Below, piece after piece: positions 24,792-34,157 of a stretch of DNA of 64,000 nt (the first letter of the stretch is position 1; each line of letters begins with the position of its first letter). The stretch is taken from NCBI RefSeq assembly GCF_900176145.1, contig NZ_FWWY01000001.1, forward strand, positions 315,517-379,516. The letters run 5' to 3'. Source of the stretch: Sulfobacillus thermosulfidooxidans DSM 9293 (GTDB taxonomy: Bacteria > Bacillota > Sulfobacillia > Sulfobacillales > Sulfobacillaceae). The translations under genes were made by a program, and so were the position numbers. The notes under the pieces are model-generated. The model searched no databases. It was not told where the DNA came from and saw only the letters and a list, made by a program, of their open reading frames with translations.

Positions 24792-27220
24792 CCTGTTATT
24801 TATGTGAGCAACCTGTTGTCACAGAAGTGCCAGGTGATGGACACATTTTTTGTTGTCACGGCTGCCGGGAATTATGGCGGCTAATGGGCGACGAAGAAAT
24901 TAAAGAATTAAAGAGCCGTCCTGGGGTAAACTGGGAAAATTTGCGTGAAAGCATCACGACCCCCACTCCCGTATTGCCGCTGAACGCCGATCCCAAGACG
25001 GTCACTATTGATATTGATGGCATGTGGTGTGCGTCCTGTAGTATTTTGGTGGAACAAGTGCTAACCCGTATGCCTGGGGTACTGGGCGCTCAAATTGATT
25101 TCGCCACCAGCACTGCACAAGTGGCTATGGATGCCTCCACCACCTCGTCGCACGAATTAGAACAAGCCATTATCAAGCTCGGCTATGATGCCAAAGAGCG
25201 GGAAACATCTGACGAAGAGTTGGAATTCGACCGCGATTTAGTCCTCCTGCGCCGATTTGGTATTTCTGTGGTGTTAACGATTTTTGTGATGATGTTTAGT
25301 GTACCGGTATGGTCGGGCTACTTGCCCCAATTTCCCCCTACCTTGCGCGAAAGCCTGGAATACGGATTATGGGCTTTAGCGACTCCTACCGTCTTCTTTA
25401 GCGGATGGCCATTTCTTAGGGGAGCCTGGTCCTCTTTGCGTCACGGTGTGCCAACAATGGATTTGTTGATATCCATCGGGAGCCTTTCCGCCTATGGTTA
25501 CAGTATCTATACCATCTTCAGTGGCGGCAAATATCTCTATTTTGATACCGCCACCATGTTTATCACCTTTTTGCTGTTAAGCCGAAACTTGGAAGTGGGC
25601 ACACGCAACCGGGCTGCCGGGGTTGTCCGTATGCTTTCACGGCTGAGTGTCAAATCCGCTTGGGTGTTAAGAGACGGACAAGAAATTCAAACCGATATTT
25701 CCCAGGTCCACGTCGACGATCAAATTGTTGTGCGCCCTGGGGAAAAGGTTCCGGTCGATGGGACGGTGATTGAGGGACATTCCGCCATCAATGAAGCGTT
25801 CTTAACCGGAGAAGCCGTCCCCGTAGACAAAAAAGTCGGAGATATTGTTTATGCCGGTACCGTTAATTCCACGGGTCGTCTTGTCATTAAGGCTCTTAGG
25901 GTGGCAGATGACACCATTTTGGCACAAACGTCCCGTTTCGTTAAAGCGGCTCAAGGTGCGCAAGGACAATGGCGGAAATTAGCCGACCGCGTGTTACGCA
26001 TTTTTGTGCCTTCGGTTTTAGTATTTGGACTGCTTACCTTTGTCTATTGGGATTTGGTTGCCAAAGCCGGCACGGCGCCAGCGCTTTTGAACATGATTGC
26101 CGTGTTTGTTATTGCCTGTCCTTGTGCCTTAAGCGTGGCCACACCGTTAGCCGTACTAGCCGGCGCCCAAAGATTAGGCGGCTACGGCATGTTGTTACGT
26201 AGTGATGATGCTTTAGAGCGCGCCAGCGATGTGGATACGGTCATTATGGACAAAACTGGAACCTTAACCACGGGACAAATGACCTTAACGGAGTTTTGGC
26301 CCATGAATCCCGAAATCATGCAGCTGGTCGGGTCATTGGAGCTGGCATCGGAACACCCCATTGCGGCCGCAGTGATAAAATACATGGAACAACAACACAT
26401 CACCTATTTACCGATAGAACAATTCACCGAAGAACCCGGCTGGGGTATCAAAGGACAAGTGGCTGGTCATGACGTTCACATTGGACAACTAGATGGCACC
26501 GAAGACCTCTCTTCGGAGATGAAAGAAAAATTGAATGAGTGGCAAGAAGAAGGACGGACCATTGCCAAAGTGGTTGTGGATGAAGCCATTCAAGCCCTTT
26601 TCAGTGTGGAAGATCAGCCTCGGGCCCACGCCAAAGAAGCCGTTTCGTCCTTGGCACACCAAGGCATTCAAGTGATCATGGCCACGGGTGACTCAGAAGA
26701 AGCCGCACGCGTGATGGCACAAAAATTGGGTATTACCCGTTATTATGCGCGGCAAAAACCTATTGACAAGGCAACCTTGGTCGAAGAATTAGAATCACAA
26801 GGGCATCATGTGGCGTTTGTCGGAGACGGAATTAATGATGCACCGGCGCTCGTCAAAGCTCACCTGGGTATCGCAATGGGCACAGGGTCAGATATCGCGA
26901 TTGAAGCGGGACACTTAACGTTGACCCGTCCCAATTTGATGAGTCTGGTTGACACATTAACCACTAGCAAACAAGTCACACGGATTATTAAGCAAAATCT
27001 ATTATGGGCTTTGTTCTACAACGCTCTGGCTTTACCGGCTGCCGCCTTAGGATATACCGGTCCTTTCATTGCGGCGGTGGCGATGCTGCTTTCCTCCGCG
27101 TTTGTCTTGGCCAATTCTCTACGTATCTTAGGCTTTTCTCCCAAACGCTACATTTTGGGAACCAGTGTGGCACTCGGTGTGGGGACCTCACTGGCCCTCA
27201 TTGCGTGGCTCGGTTTATAG
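24779..27220 (+). CDS. copper-translocating P-type ATPase, CcoI/FixI-like
   Basis: 813 residues. The N-terminus has a Cys-rich YHS-like site (CYLCEQPVV and FCCHGCRELW), then an HMA domain (DIDGMWCASCSILVEQVL, residues about 79-96). The P1B core follows: the TGEAVPVDKKVGD actuator loop, IACPCALSVATPLAVLAG (CPC metal site), DKTGTLTTG (phosphorylated Asp), SEHPIAAAV, and GDGINDAPALVKAHLGIAMG. The pair of N-terminal metal motifs is typical of FixI/CcoI pumps, which export copper for haem-copper oxidase assembly. ATG 24779 follows CCGGAGGTTAATCC. No oxidase genes lie in the window. Confidence 0.9.
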   Translation: MAVLTCYLCEQPVVTEVPGDGHIFCCHGCRELWRLMGDEEIKELKSRPGVNWENLRESITTPTPVLPLNADPKTVTIDIDGMWCASCSILVEQVLTRMPGVLGAQIDFATSTAQVAMDASTTSSHELEQAIIKLGYDAKERETSDEELEFDRDLVLLRRFGISVVLTIFVMMFSVPVWSGYLPQFPPTLRESLEYGLWALATPTVFFSGWPFLRGAWSSLRHGVPTMDLLISIGSLSAYGYSIYTIFSGGKYLYFDTATMFITFLLLSRNLEVGTRNRAAGVVRMLSRLSVKSAWVLRDGQEIQTDISQVHVDDQIVVRPGEKVPVDGTVIEGHSAINEAFLTGEAVPVDKKVGDIVYAGTVNSTGRLVIKALRVADDTILAQTSRFVKAAQGAQGQWRKLADRVLRIFVPSVLVFGLLTFVYWDLVAKAGTAPALLNMIAVFVIACPCALSVATPLAVLAGAQRLGGYGMLLRSDDALERASDVDTVIMDKTGTLTTGQMTLTEFWPMNPEIMQLVGSLELASEHPIAAAVIKYMEQQHITYLPIEQFTEEPGWGIKGQVAGHDVHIGQLDGTEDLSSEMKEKLNEWQEEGRTIAKVVVDEAIQALFSVEDQPRAHAKEAVSSLAHQGIQVIMATGDSEEAARVMAQKLGITRYYARQKPIDKATLVEELESQGHHVAFVGDGINDAPALVKAHLGIAMGTGSDIAIEAGHLTLTRPNLMSLVDTLTTSKQVTRIIKQNLLWALFYNALALPAAALGYTGPFIAAVAMLLSSAFVLANSLRILGFSPKRYILGTSVALGVGTSLALIAWLGL

Positions 27221-27228
27221 CTCAAACA

Positions 27229-27263
27229 CCCGAATAGGTCATCTATTCGGGCTTCTCTTTTTA
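27229..27263 (+). terminator. intrinsic terminator of the copper-ATPase operon
   Basis: CCCGAATAG pairs with CTATTCGGG around a 5-base loop and is followed by TTCTCTTTTT. It lies 8 bases beyond the ATPase stop codon. Confidence 0.9.
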
Positions 27264-27266
27264 ATT

Positions 27267-27285
27267 GATAATAATTATCATTATA
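27267..27285 (+). promoter_or_regulatory. Fur box upstream of the FTR1 permease gene
   Basis: GATAATAATTATCATTATA matches the classical 19-bp Fur consensus at 16 positions. It sits about 75 bases before the FTR1 permease start, in an AT-rich stretch that can serve as promoter. Iron-loaded Fur would be expected to repress the gene. Confidence 0.8.
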
Positions 27286-27357
27286 TATAACGCATAATTT
27301 TTCTCGATTGGCTAAAGACAGTACTATCCCACTTCGGGAAAAATGGAGGAATGACAA

Positions 27358-28179
27358 GTGCTTGCCACTGCCGTGATTTTTGCCCGGGAATCTCTTGAAG
27401 CGAGTCTTATCGTGGCCATCATCTTTAGTTATTTAAAACAGACCCAGGCTTCCCGCAATCTTTATGGGCAAGTTTGGATGGGTATTCTCATGGCTTTAAC
27501 GGTCGATGGCATATTAGGTATGGTCATTTGGTTCACGATTCATGCTTATACCGGGACATCCTTACAAACGGTGCTTGAAGCCATCACTTATGTTTTTGCC
27601 GCGATATTACTCACCGCCATGAGCTTTTGGATGAAAAATCACAGTCCTCATCTCAAGCACGACCTCCAAGAAAATATCGAAAAATCCTTAAACGATTCAA
27701 AAGGATGGGCTCTGGGGTTGTTAGCCGGTGTCACTGTCGGCCGTGAAGGGCTCGAGACAACCATTTTTATCCTGGCTATAAGCTTCCAGACCACGTCGGG
27801 CGCCATAATATGGGGAGCCTTGCTCGGCCTTGGCACGGGCCTTTATGCTAGTTACGTGATTTACCATTTAGGTCGTAAATTGCCATTGAAATCCTTTTTT
27901 AACGTATTTGGTACGCTACTATTGATTTTTGCCTCGGCATTGCTTGCGGACGGGGTCGAAGACTTTCAAACTCTTCATTGGTTACCGGGTGGACACTGGA
28001 TTTTATGGAACACAGGTCATATTCTCAGTGAATCCAGCGTCTTGGGAGATATTCTCCATACTTTCATAGGATATGCCCAGTCCCCCACCGGATTACAAAT
28101 GGCCGTCTATGTGGGATTTCTTCTTTTGACTATCCCACGCTATCTGACAGTCTCAGGGAAAATTCCGGTTAAAAGCTAA
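27358..28179 (+). CDS. FTR1 family iron permease
   Basis: A 273-residue, seven-helix protein with two REXXE-type iron-binding motifs: FARESLEASLIVAII near residue 8 and VGREGLETTIFILA near residue 128. These Glu pairs carry Fe3+/Fe2+ in the Ftr1/EfeU family. No EfeO or EfeB partner is adjacent. GTG 27358 follows TGGAGGAATGACA. The upstream Fur box indicates iron-dependent repression. In an acidophile with abundant soluble iron this may be a high-affinity scavenging system. Confidence 0.9.
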   Translation: MLATAVIFARESLEASLIVAIIFSYLKQTQASRNLYGQVWMGILMALTVDGILGMVIWFTIHAYTGTSLQTVLEAITYVFAAILLTAMSFWMKNHSPHLKHDLQENIEKSLNDSKGWALGLLAGVTVGREGLETTIFILAISFQTTSGAIIWGALLGLGTGLYASYVIYHLGRKLPLKSFFNVFGTLLLIFASALLADGVEDFQTLHWLPGGHWILWNTGHILSESSVLGDILHTFIGYAQSPTGLQMAVYVGFLLLTIPRYLTVSGKIPVKS

Positions 28180-28180
28180 A

Positions 28181-28222
28181 GGTTCCCGGGATAACCAGAT
28201 CGGTGGCCACATCCCAGGAACC
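28181..28222 (-). terminator. probable terminator of the arg operon
   Basis: GGTTCC-C-GGGAT pairs with ATCCC-A-GGAACC around a 20-base loop. On the minus strand it is followed by TTTAGCTTTT. It lies about 30 bases past the argH stop. The T-run is imperfect, so efficiency is uncertain. Confidence 0.5.
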
Positions 28223-28255
28223 CTTGTGAGCACATGCCAAAAAATTTTACAGAGG

Positions 28256-29653
28256 TTACGAGGAAAACCGGTAGCCCTGATCCGCGAGCCACTTTTGGGT
28301 TGCCACAATGTGCTCCTTAACCCGCTTAGGTGCTGTTCCCATTGGCTGTTGGCGCTTTTCCACCAGATTTTCCGGACTAAGTTGCTTCAACCATTCGGGA
28401 TTAATTTGGGGGGCAACGGTTTTCAGCCAATTCGCATCCACATCTTGAAATCCCTTGCCAACAGATTCTAGGGCACTGACGACATGACCAACCAAATGAT
28501 GCGCTTCGCGGAAGGTCATTCCCGACTTGACCAGCATATCCGCGAGATCTGTCGCCGCCGTAAAATCGTTGCCGAGGCGTTTGGCGATGCGATCGCGATT
28601 GACCGTCAATGTTCTTAACATCCCAGAGACGACTATCAGCACGCTGTTCATGGTATCGACCACATCAAAGACCGCTTCTTTGTCTTCTTGCATATCGGAA
28701 TCATAGGCCAAAGGCAGGCCTTTCATGGTGGTCAGTAGCCCTTGCAAGCGGCCAATCACACGCCCTGCCTTTCCCCGGGTTAATTCTGCAACATCAGGAT
28801 TCCTTTTTTGCGGCATAATGGAGGAACCCGTTGAGTAAGCATCCGAAATGCGCACATAACCAAATTCTTGACTAGACCACAATACCAGTTCTTCCGCTAG
28901 TCGGCTCATATGCACCATCGTCAAAGAAGCCCAAGACAAAAACTCAAGAAGAAAATCGCGGTCTGAAACGGCGTCAATCGAATTGTCATACACGTGGCCA
29001 AGACCTAACAATTCAGCCGTTCGGCCAGGATTTGTCGGATAGGGTGTCCCACTTAAGGCTCCGGCCCCAAGAGGTGAATAATTGGTCCGCTCCCGCCATT
29101 GGCTTAAACGCTCAAAATCCCGAATAAACATACTCTTATACGCCAACCAATGATGGGACAACAGGACAGGCTGAGCAGCTTGCATGTGCGTATAACCGGG
29201 AATAATGACATCGAAATCGGCAGAAGCCCGCTCGAGGAGAGCATGAATGACATCAAGCAATCCCCACTTCAATTGTTCGCCGACATCTAACATATACAAG
29301 TGCATGTCCAAAGCCACTTGGTCATTGCGGCTCCTGGCCGTATGGAGCATCCCACTCACAGGACCAATAATCTCGGCCAAACGTCCTTCGACGTTCATAT
29401 GCACATCTTCCCATTCAAGACGGGGAGTCAGTTGACCCGATTCCCATTCCTGACGGATTTGTTCGAGCCCCGCAATAATTTTCTCAGCCGCTTCTGGTGT
29501 CACAATCTGTTGTTCCGCCAGCATCGTCACATGGGCAATGGATCCCCTCACATCGTAAGGAAGTAACCGCCAATCAAAAAAAACCGATGCCGTAAAATGA
29601 GCCGCTTGTTGATCGAGCTGAGCCTGAAGTCTGGGACTTCGAGCCATATCCAT
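28256..29653 (-). CDS. argH: argininosuccinate lyase
   Basis: A 465-residue member of the fumarase/aspartase superfamily with the signature GSSIMPQKRNPD (mobile catalytic Ser loop) and SRNDQVALDMHLY. Also seen are TVDPGYTHMQAAQPV-like IIPGYTHMQAAQPVLLSHH. It splits argininosuccinate to arginine and fumarate, the last step of arginine synthesis. The start ATG at 29653 overlaps the argG stop (TAATG), giving coupled translation. The third codon is also ATG. It is the last gene of the operon. Confidence 0.96.
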   Translation of the reverse strand: MDMARSPRLQAQLDQQAAHFTASVFFDWRLLPYDVRGSIAHVTMLAEQQIVTPEAAEKIIAGLEQIRQEWESGQLTPRLEWEDVHMNVEGRLAEIIGPVSGMLHTARSRNDQVALDMHLYMLDVGEQLKWGLLDVIHALLERASADFDVIIPGYTHMQAAQPVLLSHHWLAYKSMFIRDFERLSQWRERTNYSPLGAGALSGTPYPTNPGRTAELLGLGHVYDNSIDAVSDRDFLLEFLSWASLTMVHMSRLAEELVLWSSQEFGYVRISDAYSTGSSIMPQKRNPDVAELTRGKAGRVIGRLQGLLTTMKGLPLAYDSDMQEDKEAVFDVVDTMNSVLIVVSGMLRTLTVNRDRIAKRLGNDFTAATDLADMLVKSGMTFREAHHLVGHVVSALESVGKGFQDVDANWLKTVAPQINPEWLKQLSPENLVEKRQQPMGTAPKRVKEHIVATQKWLADQGYRFSS

Positions 29654-30876
29654 TAGGCATCACCTCGTTGTTGCAGAAGACGCTGCCGCACTGCCAAGGG
29701 AAGACCAAAGAGGTGAATAAACCCTTCCGCATCGTGGTGATTGTATTGACCTCCATCAAAGGTCGCCAAATCTGCTGAATACAACGAGAAAGGCGAGGTC
29801 ATCGCATGGACGGTGGCGGAACCTTTATAGAGCATGACATCTACCTCGCCAGTTACGACCTCATTCGCTGTATTGACAAATGCCATTAAAGATTCCCGCA
29901 ATGCCGAAAACCACAGGCCATCATAAATCAACCGGGCCATGCGAAGTGCGACCGTTTGAGCAAAGGCTTGCGTTTCACGATCCCACGTTAAAGAGGTTAA
30001 ACCGTGATGCGCCGCATACAGAATTGTTCCTCCAGGCGTTTCATAGACTCCTCGGGATTTCATTCCCACGAGACGGTTTTCGACCATGGTTACCCGCCCT
30101 ATCCCGTGCTGAGCGCCGAGCTGGTTGAGGGTCTGCATCAAATCGATGGGTTCTCGTTCCTCCCCATTAATGGCCACCGGAACGCCTTTGTCAAAGCCAA
30201 CCCGCACCCACTGTGGGGTATTTGGAGCCTCCAGCGGATCAGTGGTCCAGGTATAAACATCCGGCGGAGTTTTCACGCTGGGATCTTCCAGCACCCCCCC
30301 TTCATGGCTAATATGCCAGAGATTTTGATCACGGGAGTAGGGACTCGAAGGCGTCGCCGATACCGGAATATTATGCTCCTTGGCGTAGGCCATCGCCTCA
30401 TTCCGCCCGGTAATATTCCATTCCCGCCAGGGCGCAATCACTTTCAAATCCGGTGCCCAGGCCATTACTCCCAATTCAAAGCGGACCTGGTCGTTACCCT
30501 TTCCCGTGGCCCCATGAGCGACCGCGGTGGCGTGATATTCCCTGGCCACTTCAACAAGGTGCTTAGCAATTAACGGCCGGGCAATAGCCGTGCCGAGCAA
30601 ATAGACATTTTCGTAAATAGCCTGGGATTTCAACATCGGAAAGGCATAGTCCGTTAAAAATTCTTGACGCAAATCTTTAATCACGACCGCTTTAGCGCCC
30701 GAGGCAAACGCTTTGTCCCGTACTTTATCTAAATCGTCTCCTTGGCCTAAATCCGCACAGAAAGCGACCACCTCGACTCCATAGTTTTCTTTAAGCCAGG
30801 GAATAATAATGGAGGTATCTAATCCTCCAGAATAGGCTAAAACCACCGTATCACCAGGATGAATCCCGTCAACCAT
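29653..30876 (-). CDS. argG: argininosuccinate synthase
   Basis: A 407-residue N-type ATP pyrophosphatase with VLAYSGGLDTSIIIPWLKE (PP-loop) at residues 12-30 and HGATGKGNDQVRFE in the citrulline/aspartate site. It joins citrulline and aspartate with ATP. It starts 5 bases after argD ends. ATG 30876 lies just after the argD 3' end with a GGAGCG-type ribosome site in the argD tail. Carbamoyltransferase (argF) is not in the window. Confidence 0.96.
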   Translation of the reverse strand: MVDGIHPGDTVVLAYSGGLDTSIIIPWLKENYGVEVVAFCADLGQGDDLDKVRDKAFASGAKAVVIKDLRQEFLTDYAFPMLKSQAIYENVYLLGTAIARPLIAKHLVEVAREYHATAVAHGATGKGNDQVRFELGVMAWAPDLKVIAPWREWNITGRNEAMAYAKEHNIPVSATPSSPYSRDQNLWHISHEGGVLEDPSVKTPPDVYTWTTDPLEAPNTPQWVRVGFDKGVPVAINGEEREPIDLMQTLNQLGAQHGIGRVTMVENRLVGMKSRGVYETPGGTILYAAHHGLTSLTWDRETQAFAQTVALRMARLIYDGLWFSALRESLMAFVNTANEVVTGEVDVMLYKGSATVHAMTSPFSLYSADLATFDGGQYNHHDAEGFIHLFGLPLAVRQRLLQQRGDA

Positions 30877-30881
30877 CTTCG

Positions 30882-32069
30882 TTACGCTCCTTCACGTTGT
30901 GATGTGATATATGATGAGAAAACCTGAGTCATAATCTCAAAAAATGCGTCCAATGCCCGATCATCGATAATAAGCGGCGGCAACATGCGAATCACATCCG
31001 GCTTCGGGGCATTTAAGATCAATCCGTTGTCTAGCGCATCCAATACCAAAGTCTTGGCGGGCACCTTGACGACCAGTCCCCACATGAGTCCTCGTCCCCG
31101 ATATCCGCTAACAATCTCTGGGAAGGCGTCTTGCAAAGCTACCAGCTTAGCTTCCATTTTGGGAGCCATCTGACGGACATGCTCGAGTCCTTCGCTTTGT
31201 AACCAGTCTAGAACTTCTAAGGCTACGGTCGCGGCTAAAGGATTGCCCCCAAACGTGGTCCCATGATCCCCGGGCTGGAAATAGCGGGCCACCTCTTTTT
31301 TGGCTAACATGCCGCCTATGGAAATCCCCGCACCAATCCCCTTGGCCACCGTAATAATATCCGGCTTAATGCCTTCGTGCTGAAACCCAAACCAATCCCC
31401 GGTTCGTCCCATGCCCGTCTGCACTTCATCGACCATCAAAAGAGTGCCGGCATCCTGAGCTAGTTTGGCGGCAGCTGATAAATATCCGGGAGGGAGCGGA
31501 ATAACTCCTCCTTCGCCTTGAATCGCTTCGACAATCAACCCACAAGGTTTAAACCGGTCTAGTGCTTCTTCTAATGCGGACAGATTTCCTGCCTCGACTT
31601 CATAAAATTCCGGCACTAAAGGCGTAAAGGGGTCTTGATAGGCGGGGACAAATGTGGCGGACAGCGATCCCATCGTCCGCCCATGAAATCCTCCACTTAA
31701 ACTGAGAATGGCCGAACGGCCCACCGTCTTCCCATAGCGGCGCATGAGTTTAATCCCAGCTTCATTAGCTTCCGTTCCGCTATTGGCCCATAACGACCAA
31801 TACCCGTGAGTAATCTCTGCCATTTTATTGCTTAAGTCAATCCCGGGCTGATGCCAAAACAAGTTTGAGGTGTGGGTAAGGCTTACGGCTTGATTTAAGG
31901 CCTTAACAACACGTTCATGGTGATAGCCTAAGGCATTCACGCCAATCCCCGCCAAGAAATCCCAGTAGTGCTTGCCTTGAATGTCCCACACTTCAGCACC
32001 TTGACCATGACTTAATGTCACAGGATAGCGTGCATACACGGCCATGAGATGATTTTCCGTCATTGCCAT
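30882..32069 (-). CDS. argD: acetylornithine aminotransferase
   Basis: A 395-residue class III PLP enzyme: NSGTEANEAGIKLMRRYG (PLP phosphate site), LSLSGGFHGRTMGSLSAT, LLMVDEVQTGMGRTG (pyridine-N Asp), and DIITVAKGIGAGISIGGML with the Schiff-base Lys. It makes N-acetylornithine from the semialdehyde using glutamate. It lies in the operon between argB and argG. ATG 32069 has AAAGGGG rather far upstream (about 13 bases); the ATG two codons later is equally possible. Confidence 0.95.
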   Translation of the reverse strand: MAMTENHLMAVYARYPVTLSHGQGAEVWDIQGKHYWDFLAGIGVNALGYHHERVVKALNQAVSLTHTSNLFWHQPGIDLSNKMAEITHGYWSLWANSGTEANEAGIKLMRRYGKTVGRSAILSLSGGFHGRTMGSLSATFVPAYQDPFTPLVPEFYEVEAGNLSALEEALDRFKPCGLIVEAIQGEGGVIPLPPGYLSAAAKLAQDAGTLLMVDEVQTGMGRTGDWFGFQHEGIKPDIITVAKGIGAGISIGGMLAKKEVARYFQPGDHGTTFGGNPLAATVALEVLDWLQSEGLEHVRQMAPKMEAKLVALQDAFPEIVSGYRGRGLMWGLVVKVPAKTLVLDALDNGLILNAPKPDVIRMLPPLIIDDRALDAFFEIMTQVFSSYITSQREGA

Positions 32070-32130
32070 TGTCTTTGTCTTGCCCCTTTCGTCATTGTTC
32101 GTGCCACCATCAACTCATACCACCCCGGGG

Positions 32131-32886
32131 CTAGACGATGTGTGTCGTCCCCTCGCTCTCATCGTAAAACGCCCCAATCAATACCTGCTTGACGCCTCCT
32201 TGCAAAGCTCTTTGCGCGGCTTGCAATTTGGGAATCATCCCCTCAGTCGCTTTCCCCTGGTCAATCCACGTGCCAATTTCATCCTGAGTCAGATGCGCCA
32301 CAATCCTGGCATCCGGGTCGGGACTTGTCCTCAGTCCGCCGCGATCGGTATAAAACACCAGCAAATCCGCTTGGATGTGACGGGCCACAGCCTCGGCGAC
32401 ACCATCCCCGTTACAATTTAAAATTTCCGTATGGTCTTCATTGGGCGCCAACGGCGCAATCACCGGCACAAATCCTAAAGTCCATAACTGATCTAACAAA
32501 TCGGCTTTGACATCGCTAATATATCCCACATAGCCAAGCTCTTTAGGCGGCAAATGCCTCGCGACCATGAAAGCGCCGTCCATTCCAGAAAGTCCGATGG
32601 CCGTTATCCCTTGGCGATTTAAGGCATGAACTAATAGAGCGTTCATTTCTCCTCGTAAAATCCTTATGACATGCCCTAAAACTTCAGGGGTCGTGACCCG
32701 TTGCCCTTGATAAAACTGAATCGGGGTTTGAGTTTGTCTTAAGCTTTCGGAAATTGCGGGTCCCCCTCCATGGACAATAGCCAGCTGATGACCTTCGGCC
32801 ACAAAAGTTTGAACTTCCCTCATCCATGGTGAACCACCCGGCCCATCACTTAAGACGCTTCCTCCCACTTTGATCACAACACGCAT
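32131..32886 (-). CDS. argB: acetylglutamate kinase
   Basis: A 251-residue amino acid kinase: VVIKVGGSVLSDG (ATP site), LAIVHGGGPAISESL (N-acetylglutamate site) and ILNCNGDGVAEAVARHI (catalytic Asp region). It phosphorylates N-acetylglutamate, the second step of the pathway. It is shorter at the N-terminus than arginine-feedback-inhibited hexameric forms, which carry an extra kinked helix, so it may not be inhibited by arginine (inference). It lies 27 bases after argJ. Confidence 0.93.
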   Translation of the reverse strand: MRVVIKVGGSVLSDGPGGSPWMREVQTFVAEGHQLAIVHGGGPAISESLRQTQTPIQFYQGQRVTTPEVLGHVIRILRGEMNALLVHALNRQGITAIGLSGMDGAFMVARHLPPKELGYVGYISDVKADLLDQLWTLGFVPVIAPLAPNEDHTEILNCNGDGVAEAVARHIQADLLVFYTDRGGLRTSPDPDARIVAHLTQDEIGTWIDQGKATEGMIPKLQAAQRALQGGVKQVLIGAFYDESEGTTHIV

Positions 32887-32913
32887 AAAATTTTTGCCTC
32901 TCCTATCATGACA

Positions 32914-34152
32914 TTACGTGCGGTAATGGGCATTGATTTCCACATAACGCTCGGTCAAGTCACAACCCCAAGCTTCTGCCTCATAGGATCCGTTGTGTAG
33001 ATCTACCTCAATCACCACTTCATGTTGGCCCATAATGTCTTTGGCTTCATTCTCATCAAAAGAGGTGGGCAGACCGTGGTCAAATAATGTTAGGCGGCCC
33101 ATGCGAATGGCAACCTGATCGGGATCAAAGGCGCCAGGGGTCGTCCCGATGGCTGCTAAAATTCTTCCCCAATTAGGGTCTTGCCCGTAAATGGCCGCCT
33201 TAACCAAGTTAGAACGCACCACCACACGGGCTTTTTGGGCCGCATCTTCTTCTGATGGGGCCCCTTTGACATGACAAGTGATAAGATGAGTTGCTCCTTC
33301 ACCATCATCTGCAATCATGCGGGCGCCTTGTCGCAATAAATGGGTCAAAGCCGATTGAAAGAGCTTAATCGACTCCGGAGTTTCAATAGCCACCCGGCTA
33401 AACCCATTAGCCATCATTAATACCATATCGTTAGTCGAGGGATCGCCATCCACGGAAATCCGGTGAAAACTTCGGTCCACAGCCTGACGCAAAAGATGGT
33501 CTTGAAGCTCTTTGTCAATCACGGCATCCGTCGTAACAAACGCTAACATGGTGGCCATATTCGGATGAATCATACCTGATCCCTTGGCCATCAACCCCAT
33601 ATGCACTGTGCCTTCGGGCAGAGTGACTTCGGCGGCTAAGACTTTAGGAACCTGGTCCGTCGTCAAAATCGCTTCGCTGGCGGCTTTGCCATCACAGTCC
33701 CGGTGCTGTTCCCACTGTTCCAGCAACTGATGAATGCCCTGGTCAATCTTGTCCATGGGAAGAGGCACTCCAATGACGCCCGTGGATGCGACCGCGACAA
33801 AGGAGGGGGGTATATTGAGACCCCTAGCCGTACGTTCCTGCATCAGAGCGGCGTCTTTTTCTCCTTGGGGACCCGTCGCCGCGTTGGCATTGCCCGCATT
33901 AATAATGACGGCTTGACACAATCCGTGGTACACCGTTTTTTGGGTGAGTAATACAGGCCATGCCTTAGCCGTATTCGTCGTAAACAGCCCAGAAACCACA
34001 GCCGGTTTGACAGACCAGATTAGGGCCATATCCGGACGTCCCTTTAGAATCCCTGAAGCCGTACCAAACGCCTTAAATCCCAAGGGGGTCGTCACGTTGC
34101 CCACTTTCCAGGTCATATGGGCCAAGGCGGGTTCTATGATATTTCTTATCAT
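32914..34152 (-). CDS. argJ: bifunctional glutamate N-acetyltransferase/ornithine acetyltransferase
   Basis: A 412-residue ArgJ with the autoprocessing site KGSGMIHPNMATMLAFVTTD; cleavage before the Thr gives alpha and beta chains and frees the nucleophilic Thr. It recycles the acetyl group from acetylornithine to glutamate, so the operon uses the cyclic pathway. ATG 34152 follows TTTGGAGTGACAAAG, which overlaps the argC stop; the gap is 5 bases. A frame extension to 34194 would overlap argC and is less likely. Confidence 0.95.
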   Translation of the reverse strand: MIRNIIEPALAHMTWKVGNVTTPLGFKAFGTASGILKGRPDMALIWSVKPAVVSGLFTTNTAKAWPVLLTQKTVYHGLCQAVIINAGNANAATGPQGEKDAALMQERTARGLNIPPSFVAVASTGVIGVPLPMDKIDQGIHQLLEQWEQHRDCDGKAASEAILTTDQVPKVLAAEVTLPEGTVHMGLMAKGSGMIHPNMATMLAFVTTDAVIDKELQDHLLRQAVDRSFHRISVDGDPSTNDMVLMMANGFSRVAIETPESIKLFQSALTHLLRQGARMIADDGEGATHLITCHVKGAPSEEDAAQKARVVVRSNLVKAAIYGQDPNWGRILAAIGTTPGAFDPDQVAIRMGRLTLFDHGLPTSFDENEAKDIMGQHEVVIEVDLHNGSYEAEAWGCDLTERYVEINAHYRT

Positions 34153-34157
34153 CTTTG

